A program made the translations under genes and the position numbers. From Luidia sarsii (lineage: Eukaryota > Echinodermata > Asteroidea > Paxillosida > Luidiidae): a stretch of 64,000 nucleotides of DNA. Shown here in pieces: positions 24,901 to 37,170 of the stretch. How positions within the stretch are numbered: the stretch's first letter is position 1; each line of letters starts with the position of its first letter. A model generated the notes under the pieces. The model did no database searches and had not been told where the DNA came from. It saw nothing but the letters and a program-made list of their open reading frames with translations. The stretch lies in contig OX465107.1 of assembly GCA_949987565.1 (NCBI GenBank), forward strand, positions 14,041,915 to 14,105,914, written 5' to 3'.

Positions 24901-27900
24901 CTTAATACTGGTCGATTGCCCTTTCTAAGGACTCACTGCAGACCAAGTTTCAGCTTTTTCATATTAAATTTGAAGGAGATATTAACTGGCAAAGTTTGTT
25001 TTTCCTTCCAGATTATCTCCGCCGACTGTTATGCGATCCTGCCCATACAACACAAGCTGCCTCGCTGACTAAAGTAAGTTCTCATTGCATGATGATAGTT
25101 TTATCATCAAATGTCCGATTTCAGATTTCGTAATACTGGTCGATTGCCCGTTCCAAGGTTTCACCGCAGACCAAGTTTCACCTTTTTCATATTAAATTTG
25201 AAGGAGATATTAACTGGCAAAGTTTGTTTTTCCTTCCAGATTATCTCCGCCGACTGTTACGCGATCCTGCCCATACAACACAAGCTTCCTCGCTGATTAA
25301 AGTAAGTTCTCTTTGCATGATAATAATTTCATCATCAAATGTCCGATTTCAGATTTCTTCAAACTGGTCGATTGCCCTTTCCAAGGCCTCACAGCAGAAA
25401 AAGTTTCAGCTTTTTCATAATAAAATTAATGGAGATATTAACTCGCAGTCTGTTTTTCTTTTCAGATTCTCTCCGGCGTGTGTAATTTGCTACTGCCCAT
25501 ACAACACAAGCTGCCTCGCTGATTAAATTAAGTTCTCATTGCATGATGATAGTTTTATCATCAAATGTCCGATTTCAGATTTCTTAATACTGGTCGATTG
25601 CCCGTTCCAAGGCCTCACCGCAGACCAAGTTTCACCTTTTTCATATTAAATTTGAAGGAGATATTAACTGGCAAAGTTTGTTTTTCCTTCCAGATTATCT
25701 CCGCCGACTGTTACGCGATCCTGCCCATACAACACAGCTTCCTCGCTGATTAAAGTAAGTTCTCTTTGCATTATGATAATTTCATCATCAAATGTCCGAT
25801 TTCAGATTTCTTCAAACTGGTCGATTGCCCTTTCCAAGGCCTCACAGCACAAAAAGTTTCAGCTTTTTCATAATAAAATTAATGGAGATATTAACTCGCA
25901 GTCTGTTTTTCTTTTCAGAATCTCTCCGCCGTGTGTAATTTGCTACTGCCCATACAACACAAGCTGCCTCGCTGATGAAAGTAAGTTCTCATTGCATGAT
26001 GATAGTTTTATCATCAAATGTCCGATTTCAGATTTCTTAATACTGGTCGATTGCCCGTTCCAAGGCCTCACCGCGGACCAAGTTTCACCTTTTTCATATT
26101 AAATTTGAAGGAGATATTAACTGGCAAAGTTTGTTTTTCCTTCCAGATTATCTCCGCCGACTGTTACGCGATCCTGCCCATACAACACAAGCTTCCTCGC
26201 TGATTACAGTAAGTTCTCTTTGCATTATGATAATTTCATCATCAAATGTCCGATTTCGGATTTCTTAATACTGGTCGATTGCCCTTTCTAAGGACTCACT
26301 GCAGACCAAGTTTCACCTTTTTCATATTAAATTTGAAGGAGATATTAACTGGCAAAGTTTGTTTTTCCTTCCAGATTATCTCCGCCGACTGTTACGCGAT
26401 CCTGCCCATACAACACAGCTTCCTCGCTGATTAAAGTAAGTTCTCTTTGCATGATGATAATTTCATCATCAAATGTCCGATTTCAGATTTCTTCAAACTG
26501 GTCGATTGCCCGTTCCAAGGCCTCACAGCAGAAAAAGTTTCAGCTTTTTCATAATAAAATTAATGGAGATATTAACTCGCAGTCTGTTTTTCTTTTCAGA
26601 ATCTCTCCGCCGTGTGTAATTTGCTACTGCCCATACAACACAAGCTGCTTCGCTGATGAAAGTAAGTTCTCATTGCATGATGATAGTTTTATCATCAAAT
26701 GTCCGATTTCAGATTTCTTAATACTGGTCGATTGCCCGTTCCAAGGCCTCACCGCAGACCAAGTTTCACCTTTTTCATATTAAATTTGAAGGAGATATTA
26801 ACTGGCAAAGTTTGTTTTTCCTTCCAGATTATCTCCGTCGACTGTTACGCGATCCTGCCCATACAACACAAGCTTCCTCGCTGATTAAAGTAAGTTCTCT
26901 TTGCATGATGATAATTTCATCATCAAATGTCCGATTTCAGATTTCTTAATACTGGTCGATTGCCCGTTCCAAGGCCTCACAGCAGAAAAAGTTTCAGCTT
27001 TTTCATAATAAAATTGAAGGAGATATTAACTCGCAAAGTCTGTTTTTCTTTTCAGATTCTCTCCGCCGACTGTAATTTGCTACTGCCCATACAACACAAG
27101 CTTCCTCGCTGATTAAAGTAAGTTCTCTTTGCATGATGATAATTTCATTATTAAATGTCCAATTACTGATTTCTTAATACTGGTCGATTGCCCTTTCTAA
27201 GGACTCACTGCAGACCAAGTTTCAGCTTTTTCATATTAAATTTGAAGGAGATATTAACTGGCAAAGTTTGTTTTTCCTTCCAGATTATCTCCGCCGACTG
27301 TTATGCGATCCTGCCCATACAACACAAGCTGCCTCGCTGACTAAAGTAAGTTCTCATTGCATGATGATAGTTTTATCATCAAATGTCCGATTTCAGATTT
27401 CGTAATACTGGTCGATTGCCCGTTCCAAGGTTTCACCGCAGACCAAGTTTCACCTTTTTCATATTAAATTTGAAGGAGATATTAACTGGCAAAGTTTGTT
27501 TTTCCTTCCAGATTATCTCCGCCGACTGTTACGCGATCCTGCCCATACAACACAAGCTTCCTCGCTGATTAAAGTAAGTTCTCTTTGCATGATAATAATT
27601 TCATCATCAAATGTCCGATTTCAGATTTCTTCAAACTGGTCGATTGCCCTTTCCAAGGCCTCACAGCAGAAAAAGTTTCAGCTTTTTCATAATAAAATTA
27701 ATGGAGATATTAACTCGCAGTCTGTTTTTCTTTTCAGATTCTCTCCGGCGTGTGTAATTTGCTACTGCCCATACAACACAAGCTGCCTCGCTGATTAAAT
27801 TAAGTTCTCTTTGCATGATGATAATTTTATCATTAAACGTCCGATTACTGATTTCTTAATACTGGTCGATTGCCCGTTCCAAGGCCTCACCGCAGACCAA

Positions 27901-29400
27901 GTTTCACCTTTTTCTTATTAAATTTGAAGGAGATATTACCTGGCAAAGTTTGTTTTTCCTTCCAGATTATCTCCGCCGACTGTTATGCGATCCTACCATA
28001 CAACACAAGCTTCCTCGCTAATTAAAATAAGTTCTCTTTGCATGATGATAATTTCATCATCAAATGTCCGATTTCAGATTTCATAAAACTGGTCGATTGC
28101 CCTTTCCAAGGCCTCACAGCAAAAAAAGTTTCAGCTTTTTTATACTAAAATTGAAGGAGATACTAACGCGCAAACTGTGTTTTTCCTTCCAGATTCTCTC
28201 CGCCGACTGTTATGCGATCCTGCCATACAACACAAGCCTCCTCGCTGATTAAAGTAAGTTCTCTTTGCATGATGATAAATTCATCATCAAATGTCCGATT
28301 TCAGATTTCTTCAAACTGGTCGATTGCCCTTTCCAAGGCCTCACAGCAGAAAAAGTTTCAGCTTTTTCATAATAAAATTAATGGAGATATTAACTCGCAT
28401 TTTTTTTTTCTTTTCAGATTCTTTCCGGCGTGTGTAATTTGCTACTGCCCATACAACACAAGCTGCCTCGCTGATTAAATTAAGTTCTCATTGCATGATG
28501 ATAGTTTTATCATCAAATGTCCGATTTCAGATTTCTTAATACTGGTCGATTGCCCGTTCAAAGGCCTCACCGCAGACCAAGTTTCACCTTTTTCATATTA
28601 AATTTGAAGGAGATATTAACTGGCAAAGTTTGTTTTTCCTTCCAGATTATCTCCGCCGACTGTTACGCGATCCTGCCCATACAACACAGCTTCTTGCTGA
28701 TTAAAGTAAGTTCTCTTTGCATTATGATAATTTCATCATCAAATGTCCGATTTCAGATTTCTTTAAACTGGTCGATTGCCCTTTCCAAGGCCTCACAGCA
28801 CAAAAAGTTTCAGCTTTTTCATAATAAAATTAATGGAGATATTAACTCGCAGTCTGTTTTTCTTTTCAGAATCTCTCCGCCGTGTGTAATTTGCTACTGC
28901 CCATACAACACAAGCTGCCTCGCTGATGAAAGTAAGTTCTCATTGCATGATGATAGTTTTATCATCAAATGTCCGATTTCAGATTTCTTAATACTGGTCG
29001 ATTGCCCGTTCCAAGGCCTCACCGCGGACCAAGTTTCACCTTTTTCATATTAAATTTGAAGGAGATATTAACTGGCAAAGTTTGTTTTTCCTTCCAGATT
29101 ATCTCCGCCGACTGTTACGCGATCCTGCCCATACAACACAAGCTTCCTCGCTGATTACAGTAAGTTCTCTTTGCATTATGATAATTTCATCATCAAATGT
29201 CCGATTTCGGATTTCTTAATACTGGTCGATTGCCCGTTCCAAGGCCTCACAGCAGAAAAAGTTTCAGCTTTTTCATAATAAAATTGAAGGAGATATTAAC
29301 TCGCAAAGTCTGTTTTTCTTTTCAGATTCTCTCCGCCGACTGTAATTTGCTACTGCCCATACAACACAAGCTTCCTCGCTGATTAAAGTAAGTTCTCTTT
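18970..29400. repeat. Mosaic of long offset duplications within the satellite
   Basis: Several multi-monomer blocks recur at fixed but different offsets. Units at 18,970 and 19,198 recur 1,366 bp later. 20,336-21,470 matches 26,699-27,833 (offset 6,363). 21,020-22,130 matches 25,111-26,220 (offset 4,091). About 22,346-23,930 matches 27,800-29,384 (offset 5,454, with one base less near the end). Diagnostic variants include ATTAAACGTCCGATTACTG, CGCGCAAACTGTG, CGCGGACC, CACAGCACAAAAAG and TTTCGGATTTC. The pattern fits repeated duplication of blocks with overlapping breakpoints rather than one simple higher-order repeat. Confidence 0.82.
22816..22835. other. Perfect 20-bp palindrome replacing the usual dyad element
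   Basis: At the monomer's dyad position this unit reads TGATGATGAA followed by its exact reverse complement, with no spacer and a central GAATTC. The duplicated unit near 28,270 has the usual interrupted form with TAAAT in the middle. Confidence 0.85.
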
Positions 29401-29652
29401 GCATGATGATAATTTCATTAATAAATGTCCGATTTCAGATTTCTTAATACTGGTCGATTGCCCGTTCCAAGGCCTCACCGCAGACCAAGTTTCACCTTTT
29501 TCATATTAAATTTGAAGGAGATATTAACTGGCAAAGTTTGTTTTTCCTTCCAGATTATCTCCGCCGACTGTTATGCGATCCTGCCCATACAACACAAGCT
29601 GCCTCGCTGATTAAAGTAAGTTATCATTGCATGATGATAGTTTTATCATCAA

Positions 29653-31900
29653 ATGTCCGATTTCAGATTTCTTAATACTGGTCGATTGCCCGTTCCAAGG
29701 CCTCACCGCAGACCAAGTTTCACCTTTTTCATATTAAATTTGAAGGAGATATTAACTGGCAAAGTTTGTTTTTCCTTCCAGATTATATCCGCCGACTGTT
29801 ATGCGATCCTGCCCATACAACACAAGCTGCCTCGCTGATTGAAGTAAGTTCTCTTTGCATGATGATAATTTTATCATTAAACGTCCGATTACTGATTTCT
29901 TAATACTGGTCGATTGCGCGTTCCAAGGCCTCACCGCAGACCAAGTTTCACCTTTTTCTTATTAAATTTGAAGGAGATATTACCTGGCAAAGTTTGTTTT
30001 TCCTTCCAGATTATCTCCGCCGACTGTTATGCGATCCTACCATACAACACAAGCTTCCTCGCTAATTAAAATAAGTTCTCTTTGCATGATGATAATTTCA
30101 TCATCAAATGTCCGATTTCAGATTTCATAAAACTGGTCGATTGCCCTTTCCAAGGCCTCACAGCAGACCAAGTTTCAGCTTTTTTATACTAAAATTGAAG
30201 GAGATACTAACGCGCAAACTGTGTTTTTCCTTCCAGATTCTCTCCGCCGACTGTTATGCGATCCTGCCATACAACACAAGCCTCCTCGCTGATTAAAGTA
30301 AGTTCTCTTTGCATGATGATAAATTCATCATAAAATGTCTGATTTCAGATTTTTTTATACTGGTCGATTGCCCTTTCCAAGGCCTCACAGCAGAAAAAGT
30401 TTCAGGTTTTTTATTATAAAATTGAAGGAGATATTAACTCGCAAATTCTGTTTTTCTTTTCAGATTCTCTCCGCCGACTGTAAATTGCTACTGACCATAC
30501 AACACAAGCTGCCTCGCTGATTAAAGTAAGTTCTCATTGCATGATGATAGTTTTATCATCAAATGTCCGATTTCAGATTTCTTAATACTGGTCGATTGCC
30601 CGTTCCACGGCCTCACCGCAGACCAAGTTTCACCTTTTTCATATTAAATTTGAAGGAGATATTAACTGGCAAAGTTTGTTTTTCCTTCCAGATTATCTCA
30701 GCCGACTGTTATGCGATCCTACCCATACAACACAAGCTGCCTCGCTGATTAAAGTAAGTTATCATTGCATGATGATAGTTTTATCATCAAATGTCCGATT
30801 TCAGATTTCTTAATACTGGTCGATTGCCCGTTCCAAGGCCTCACCGCAGACCAAGTTTCACCTTTTTCATATTAAATTTGAAGGAGATATTAACTGGCAA
30901 AGTTTGTTTTTCCTTCCAGATTATCTCCGCCGACTGTTACGCGATCCTGCCCATACAACACAAGCTTCCTCGCTGATTAAAGTAAGTTCTCATTGCATGA
31001 TGATAGTTTTATCATCAAATGTCCGATTTCAGATTTCTTAATACTGGTCGATTGCCCGTTCTAAGGCCTCACCGCAGGCCAAGTTTCATCTTTTTCATAT
31101 TAAATTTGAAGGAGATATTAACTGGCAAAGTTTGTTTTTCCTTCAAGATTATCTCCGCCGACTGTTATGCGATCCTGCCCATACAACACAAGCTGCCTCG
31201 CTGATTGAAGTAAGTTCTCTTTGCATGATGATAATTTTATCATTAAACGTCCGATTACTGATTTCTTAATACTGGTCGATTGCCCGTTCCAAGGCCTCAC
31301 CGCAGACCAAGTTTCACCTTTTTCTTATTAAATTTGAAGGAGATATTACATGGCAAAGTTTGTTTTTCCTTCCAGATTATCTCCGCCGACTGTTATGCGA
31401 TCCTACCATACAACACAAGCTTCCTCGCTAATTAAAATAAGTTCTCTTTGCATGATGATAATTTCATCATCAAATGTCCGATTTCAGATTTCATGAGACT
31501 GGTCGATTGCCCTTTCCAAGGCCTCACAGCAGAAAAAGTTTCAGCTTTTTTATACTAAAATTGAAGGAGATACTAACGCGCAAACTGTGTTTTTCCTTCC
31601 AGATTCTCTCCGCCGACTGTTATGCGATCCTGCCATACAACACAAGCCTCCTCGCTGATTAAAGTAAGTTCTCTTTGCATGATGATAAATTCATCATAAA
31701 ATGTCTGATTTCAGATTTTTTTATACTGGTCGATTGCCCTTTCCAAGGCCTCACAGCAGAAAAAGTTTCAGGTTTTTCATTATAAAACTAAAGGAGATAT
31801 TAACTCGCAAAGTCTGTTCTTCCTTTCAGATTCTCTCCGCCGACTGTAATTTGCTACTGCCCATACAACACAAGCTGCCTCGCTGATTGAAGTAAGTTCT
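29653..31900. repeat. Higher-order repeat of six monomers (1,366 bp), one copy plus a partial second
   Basis: The block starting at 29,653 recurs at 31,019. Markers at 1,366-bp spacing include the CTGATTGAAGTAAG junction (29,835/31,201), ATTAAACGTCCG (29,876/31,242), CGCGCAAACTG (30,210/31,576) and the CATCATAAAATGTCTG unit (30,326/31,692). After about 31,790 the copies diverge, for example AAACTAAAGG in place of AAATTGAAGG. Confidence 0.8.
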
Positions 31901-33752
31901 CTTTGCATGATGATAATTTCATCATCAAATGTCCGATTTCAGATTTCTAAATACTGGTCGATTGCCCTTTCCAAGGCCTCCCAGCAGAAAAAGTTTCATC
32001 TTTTTCAAAATATAATTAATGGAGATATTACTTCGCAAAGTCTGTTTTTCCTTTCAGATTCTGTCCGCCGACTGTTATGTGCTCCTGCCCATACAACACA
32101 AGCTGCCCCGCTGATAAAAGTAAGTTCTCTTTGCATGATGATAATTTCATCATTAAACGTCTGATTACTGATTTCTTAATACTGGTCGATTGCCCTTTCT
32201 AAGGACTCACTGCAGGCCAAGTTTCAGCTTTTTGATATTAAATTTAAAGGAGATATTAACTTGCAAAGTTTGTTTTTCCTTCCAGATTATCTCCACCGAC
32301 TGTTATGCGATCCTGCCATACAACACAAGCTTCCTCGCTAATTAAAGTATGTTCTCTTTGCATGATGAGAATTTCATCATCAAATGTCCGATTTCAGATT
32401 TCTTCAAACTGGTCGATTGCCCTTTCCCAGGCCTCACCGCAGACCAAGTTTCATCTTTTTCATATTAAATTTGAAGGAGATATTAACTGGCAAAGTTTGT
32501 TTTTCCTTCCAGATTATCTCCGCCGACTGTTATGCGATCCTGCCCATAAAACACAAGCTGCCTCGCTGATTAAAGTAAGTTCTCATTGCATGATGATAGT
32601 TTTATCATCAAATGTCCGATTTCAGATTTCTTAATACTGGTCGATTGCCCGTTCCAAGGCCTCACCGCAGACCAAGTTTCACCTTTTTCATATTAAATTT
32701 GAAGGAGATATTAACTGGCAAAGTTTGTTTTTCCTTCCAGATTATCTCCGCCGACTGTTACGCGATCCTGCCCATACAACACAAGCTTCCTCGCTGATTA
32801 AAGTAAGTTCTCATTGCATGATGATAGTTTTATCATCAAATGTCCGATTTCAGATTTCTTAATACTGGTCGATTGCCCGTTCCAAGGCCTCACCGCAGAC
32901 CAAGTTTCACCTTTTTCATATTAAATTTGAAGGAGATATTAACTGGCAAAGTTTGTTTTTTCCTTCCAGATTATCTCCGCCGACTGTTACTCGATCCTGC
33001 CCATACAACACAAGCTTCCTCACTGTATAAAGTAAGTTCTCTTTGCATGATGATAATTTCATCATCAAATGTCCGATTTCAGATTTCTTAATACTGGTCG
33101 ATTGCCCGTTCCAAGGCCTCACAGCAGAAAAAGTTTCAGCTTTTTCATAATAAAATTGAAGGAGATATTAACTGGCAAAGTTTGTTTTTCCTTCCAGATT
33201 ATCTCCGCCGACTGTTACTCGATCCTGCCAATACAACACAAGCTTCCTCGCTGATTAAAGTAAGTTCTCTTTGCATGATGATAATTTCATCATCAAATGT
33301 CCGATTTCAGATTTCTTAATACTGGTCGATTGCCCGTTCCAAGGCCTCACAGCAGAAAAAGTTTCAGCTTTTTCATAATAAAATTGAAGGAGATATTAAC
33401 TCGCAAAGTCTGTTTTTCTTTTCAGATTCTCTCCGCCGACTGTAATTTGCTACTGCCCATACAACACAAGCTTCCTCGCTGATTAAAGAAAGTTCTCTTT
33501 GCATGATGATAATTTCATTATTAAATGTCCAATTACTGATTTCTGAATACTGGTCGATTGCCCTTTCTAAGGACTCACTGCAGACCAAGTTTCAGCTTTT
33601 TCATATTAAACTTGAAGGAGATATTAACTGGCAAAGTTTGTTTTTCCTTCCAGATTATCTCCGCCGACTGTTACTCGATCCTGCCCATACAACACAAGCT
33701 TCCTCGCTGATTAAAGTAAGTTCTCTTTGCATGATGATAATTTCATCATCAA

Positions 33753-36700
33753 ATGTCCGATTTCAGATTTCTTAATACTGGTCGATTGCCCGTTCCAAGG
33801 CCTCACAGCAGAAAAAGTTTCAGCGTTTTTATACTAAAATTGAAGGAGATACTAACTCGCAAACTGTGTTTTTCCTTCCAGATTCTCTCCGCCGACTGTT
33901 ATGCGCTCCTGCCCATACAACACAAGCCTCCTCGCTGATTAAAGTAAGTTCTCTTTGCATGATGATTGTTTTATCATCAAATGTCCGATTTAAGAATTCT
34001 TAATACTGGTCGATTGCCCGTTTCAAGCCCTCACTGCATACCAAGTTTCATCTTTTTCATAATTAAATTGAAGGAGATATTAACTCGCAAAGTCGGCTTT
34101 TACTTTTAGATTCTCTCCGCAGACTGTAATGTGCTACTGCTCATAAAACACAAGCTGCCTCGCTGATTAAAGTAAGTTCTCTTTGCATGATGATAATTTC
34201 ATCACTAAATGTCCGATTACTGATTTCTTAATACTGGTTGATTGCCCTTTCTAAGGACTCACTGCAGGCCAAGTTTCAGCGTTTTCGTATTAAATTTGAA
34301 GGAGACTTTAACTGGCAAAGTTTGTTTTTCCTTCCAGATTATCTCCGCCGACTGTAATGCGATCCTACCATACAACACAAGCTTCCTCGCTATTTAAAGT
34401 AAGTTCTCTTTGCATGATGATAATTTCATCATCAAATGTCCGATTTCAGATTTCTTCAAACTGGTCGATTGCCCTTTCCAAGGCCTCACAGCAGAAAAAG
34501 TTTCAGCTTTTTCATAATAACATTAATGGAGATATTAACTCGCAAAGTCTGTTTTTCCTTTCAGATTCTCTCCGCAGACTGTAATGTGCTACTGCCCATA
34601 CAACACAAGCTGCTTCGCTGATTGAAGTAAGTTCTCTTTGCATGATGATAATTTCATCATCAAATATCCGATTTCAGGATTCTTAATACTTGTCGATTGC
34701 CCTTTCCAAGGCATCACAGCAGAAAAAGTTTCAGCTTTTTCATAATAACATTAATGGAGATATTACCTCGCAAAGTCTGTTTTTCCTTTCAGATTCTCTC
34801 CGCAGACTGTAATGTGCTACTGCCCATACCACACAAGCTGCCTCGCTGATTAAAGTAAGTTCTCTTTGCATGATGATAATTTCATCATTAAATGTCCGAT
34901 TACTGATTTCTTAATACTGGTTGATTGCCCTTTCTAAGGACTCACTGCAGGCCAAGTTTCAGCTTTTTCATATTAAATTTGAAGGAGATATTAACTGGCA
35001 AAGTTTGTTTTTCCTTCCAGATTATCTCCGCCGACTGTTATGCGATCCTGCCATACAACACAAGCTTCCTCGCTAATGAAAGTAAGTTCTCTTTGCATGA
35101 TGATAAATTCATCATCAAATGTCCGATTTCAGATTTCTTAATACTGGTCGATTGCCCTTTCCAAGGCCTCACAGCAGAAAAAGTTTCATGTTTTTCATAA
35201 TAAAACTAAAGGAGATATTAACTCGCAAAGTTTGTTTTTCCTTCCAGATTATCTCCGCCGACTGTTATGCGATCCTGCCATACAACACAAGCTTCCTCGC
35301 TAATGAAAGTAAGTTCTCTTTGCAGGATGATAAATTCATCATCAAATGTCCGATTTCAGATTTCTTAATATTGGTCGATTGCCCGTTCAAAGGCCTCACA
35401 GCAGAAAAAGTTTCAGCGTTTTTATATTAAAATTGAAGGAGATACTAACTCGCAAACTGTGTTTTTCCTTCCAGATTCTCTCCGCCGACTGTTATGCGCT
35501 CCTGCCCATACAACACAAGCCTCCTCGCTGATTAAAGTAAGTTCTCTTTGCATGATGATTGTTTTATCATCAAATGTCCGATTTAAGAATTCTTAATACT
35601 GGTCGATTGCCCGTTTCAAGGCCTCACTGCATACCAAGTTTCATCTTTTTCATAATTAAATTGAAGGAGATATTAACTCGCAAAGTCGGCTTTTACTTTT
35701 AGATTCTCTCCGCAGACTGTAATGTGCTACTGCTCATAAAACACCAGCTGCCTCGCTGATTAAAGTAAGTTCTCTTTGCATGATGATAATTTCATCACTA
35801 AATGTCCGATTACTGATTTCTTAATACTGGTTGATTGCCCTTTCTAAGGACTCACTGCAGGACAAGTTTCAGCGTTTTCGTATTAAATTTGAAGGAGATA
35901 TTAACTGGCAAAGTTTGTTTTTCCTTCCAGATTATCTCCGCCGACTGTAATGCGATCCTACCATACAACACAAGCTTCCTCGCTATTTAAAGTAAGTTCT
36001 CTTTGCATGATGATAATTTCATCATCAAATGTCCGATTTCAGATTTCTTCAAACTGGTCGATTGCCCTTTCCAAGGCCTCAAAGCAGAAAAAGTTTCAGC
36101 TTTTTCATAATAACATTGATGGAGATATTAACTCGCAAAGTCTGTTTTTCCTTTCAGATTCTCTCCGCAGACTGTAATGTGCTACTGCCCATACCACACA
36201 AGCTGCCTCGCTGATTAAAGTAAGTTCTCTTTGCATGATGATAGTTTTATCATCAAATGTCCGATTTAAGAATTCTTAATACTGGTCGATTGCCCTTTCC
36301 AAGGCCTCACAGCAGAAAAAGTTTCATGTTTTTCATAATAAAACTAAAGGAGATATTAACTCGCAAAGTCTGTTCTTCCTTTCAGATTCTCTTCGCCGAC
36401 TGTAATTTGCTACTGCCCATACAACACAAGCTGCTTCGCTGATTGAAGTAAGTTCTCTTTGCATGATGATAATTTCATCATCAAATATCCGATTTCAGGA
36501 TTCTTAATACTTGTCGATTGCCCTTTCCAAGGCATCACAGCAGAAAAAGTTTCAGCTTTTTCATAATAACATTAATGGAGATATTACCTCGCAAAGTCTG
36601 TTTTTCCTTTCAGATTCTCTCCGCAGACTGTAATGTGCTACTGCCCATACCACACAAGCTGCCTCGCTGATTAAAGTAAGTTCTCTTTGCATGATGATAA

Positions 36701-37170
36701 TTTCATCATTAAATGTCCGATTACTGATTTCTTAATACTGGTTGATTGCCCTTTCTAAGGACTCACTGCAGGCCAAGTTTCAGCTTTTTCATATTAAATT
36801 TGAAGGAGATATTAACTGGCAAAGTTTGTTTTTCCTTCCAGATTATCTCCGCCGACTGTTATGCGATCCTGCCATACAACACAAGCTTCCTCGCTAATGA
36901 AAGTAAGTTCTCTTTGCATGATGATAAATTCATCATCAAATGTCCGATTTCAGATTTCTTAATACTGGTCGATTGCCCTTTCCAAGGCCTCACAGCAGAA
37001 AAAGTTTCATGTTTTTCATAATAAAACTAAAGGAGATATTAACTCGCAAAGTTTGTTTTTCCTTCCAGATTATCTCCGCCGAATGTTATGCGATCCTGCC
37101 ATACAACACAAGCTTCCTCGCTAATGAAAGTAAGTTCTCTTTGCATGATGATAAATTCATCATCAAATGT
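33753..37170. repeat. Overlapping 1,593-bp and 1,821-bp block duplications in the diverged right flank
   Basis: About 33,753-34,620 matches 35,346-36,210 at 1,593-bp spacing (TTTAAGAATTC, AGTCGGCTTTTACTTTTAG and TTTCGTATTAAA markers). About 34,620-35,330 matches 36,440-37,150 at 1,821-bp spacing (CAAATATCCG, TTACCTCGC, CCATACCACAC and ACTAAAGGAG markers). Monomers here differ from each other far more than in the first 15 kb. Several have lost the TTTCAG block or the loop side of the dyad element. Confidence 0.78.
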
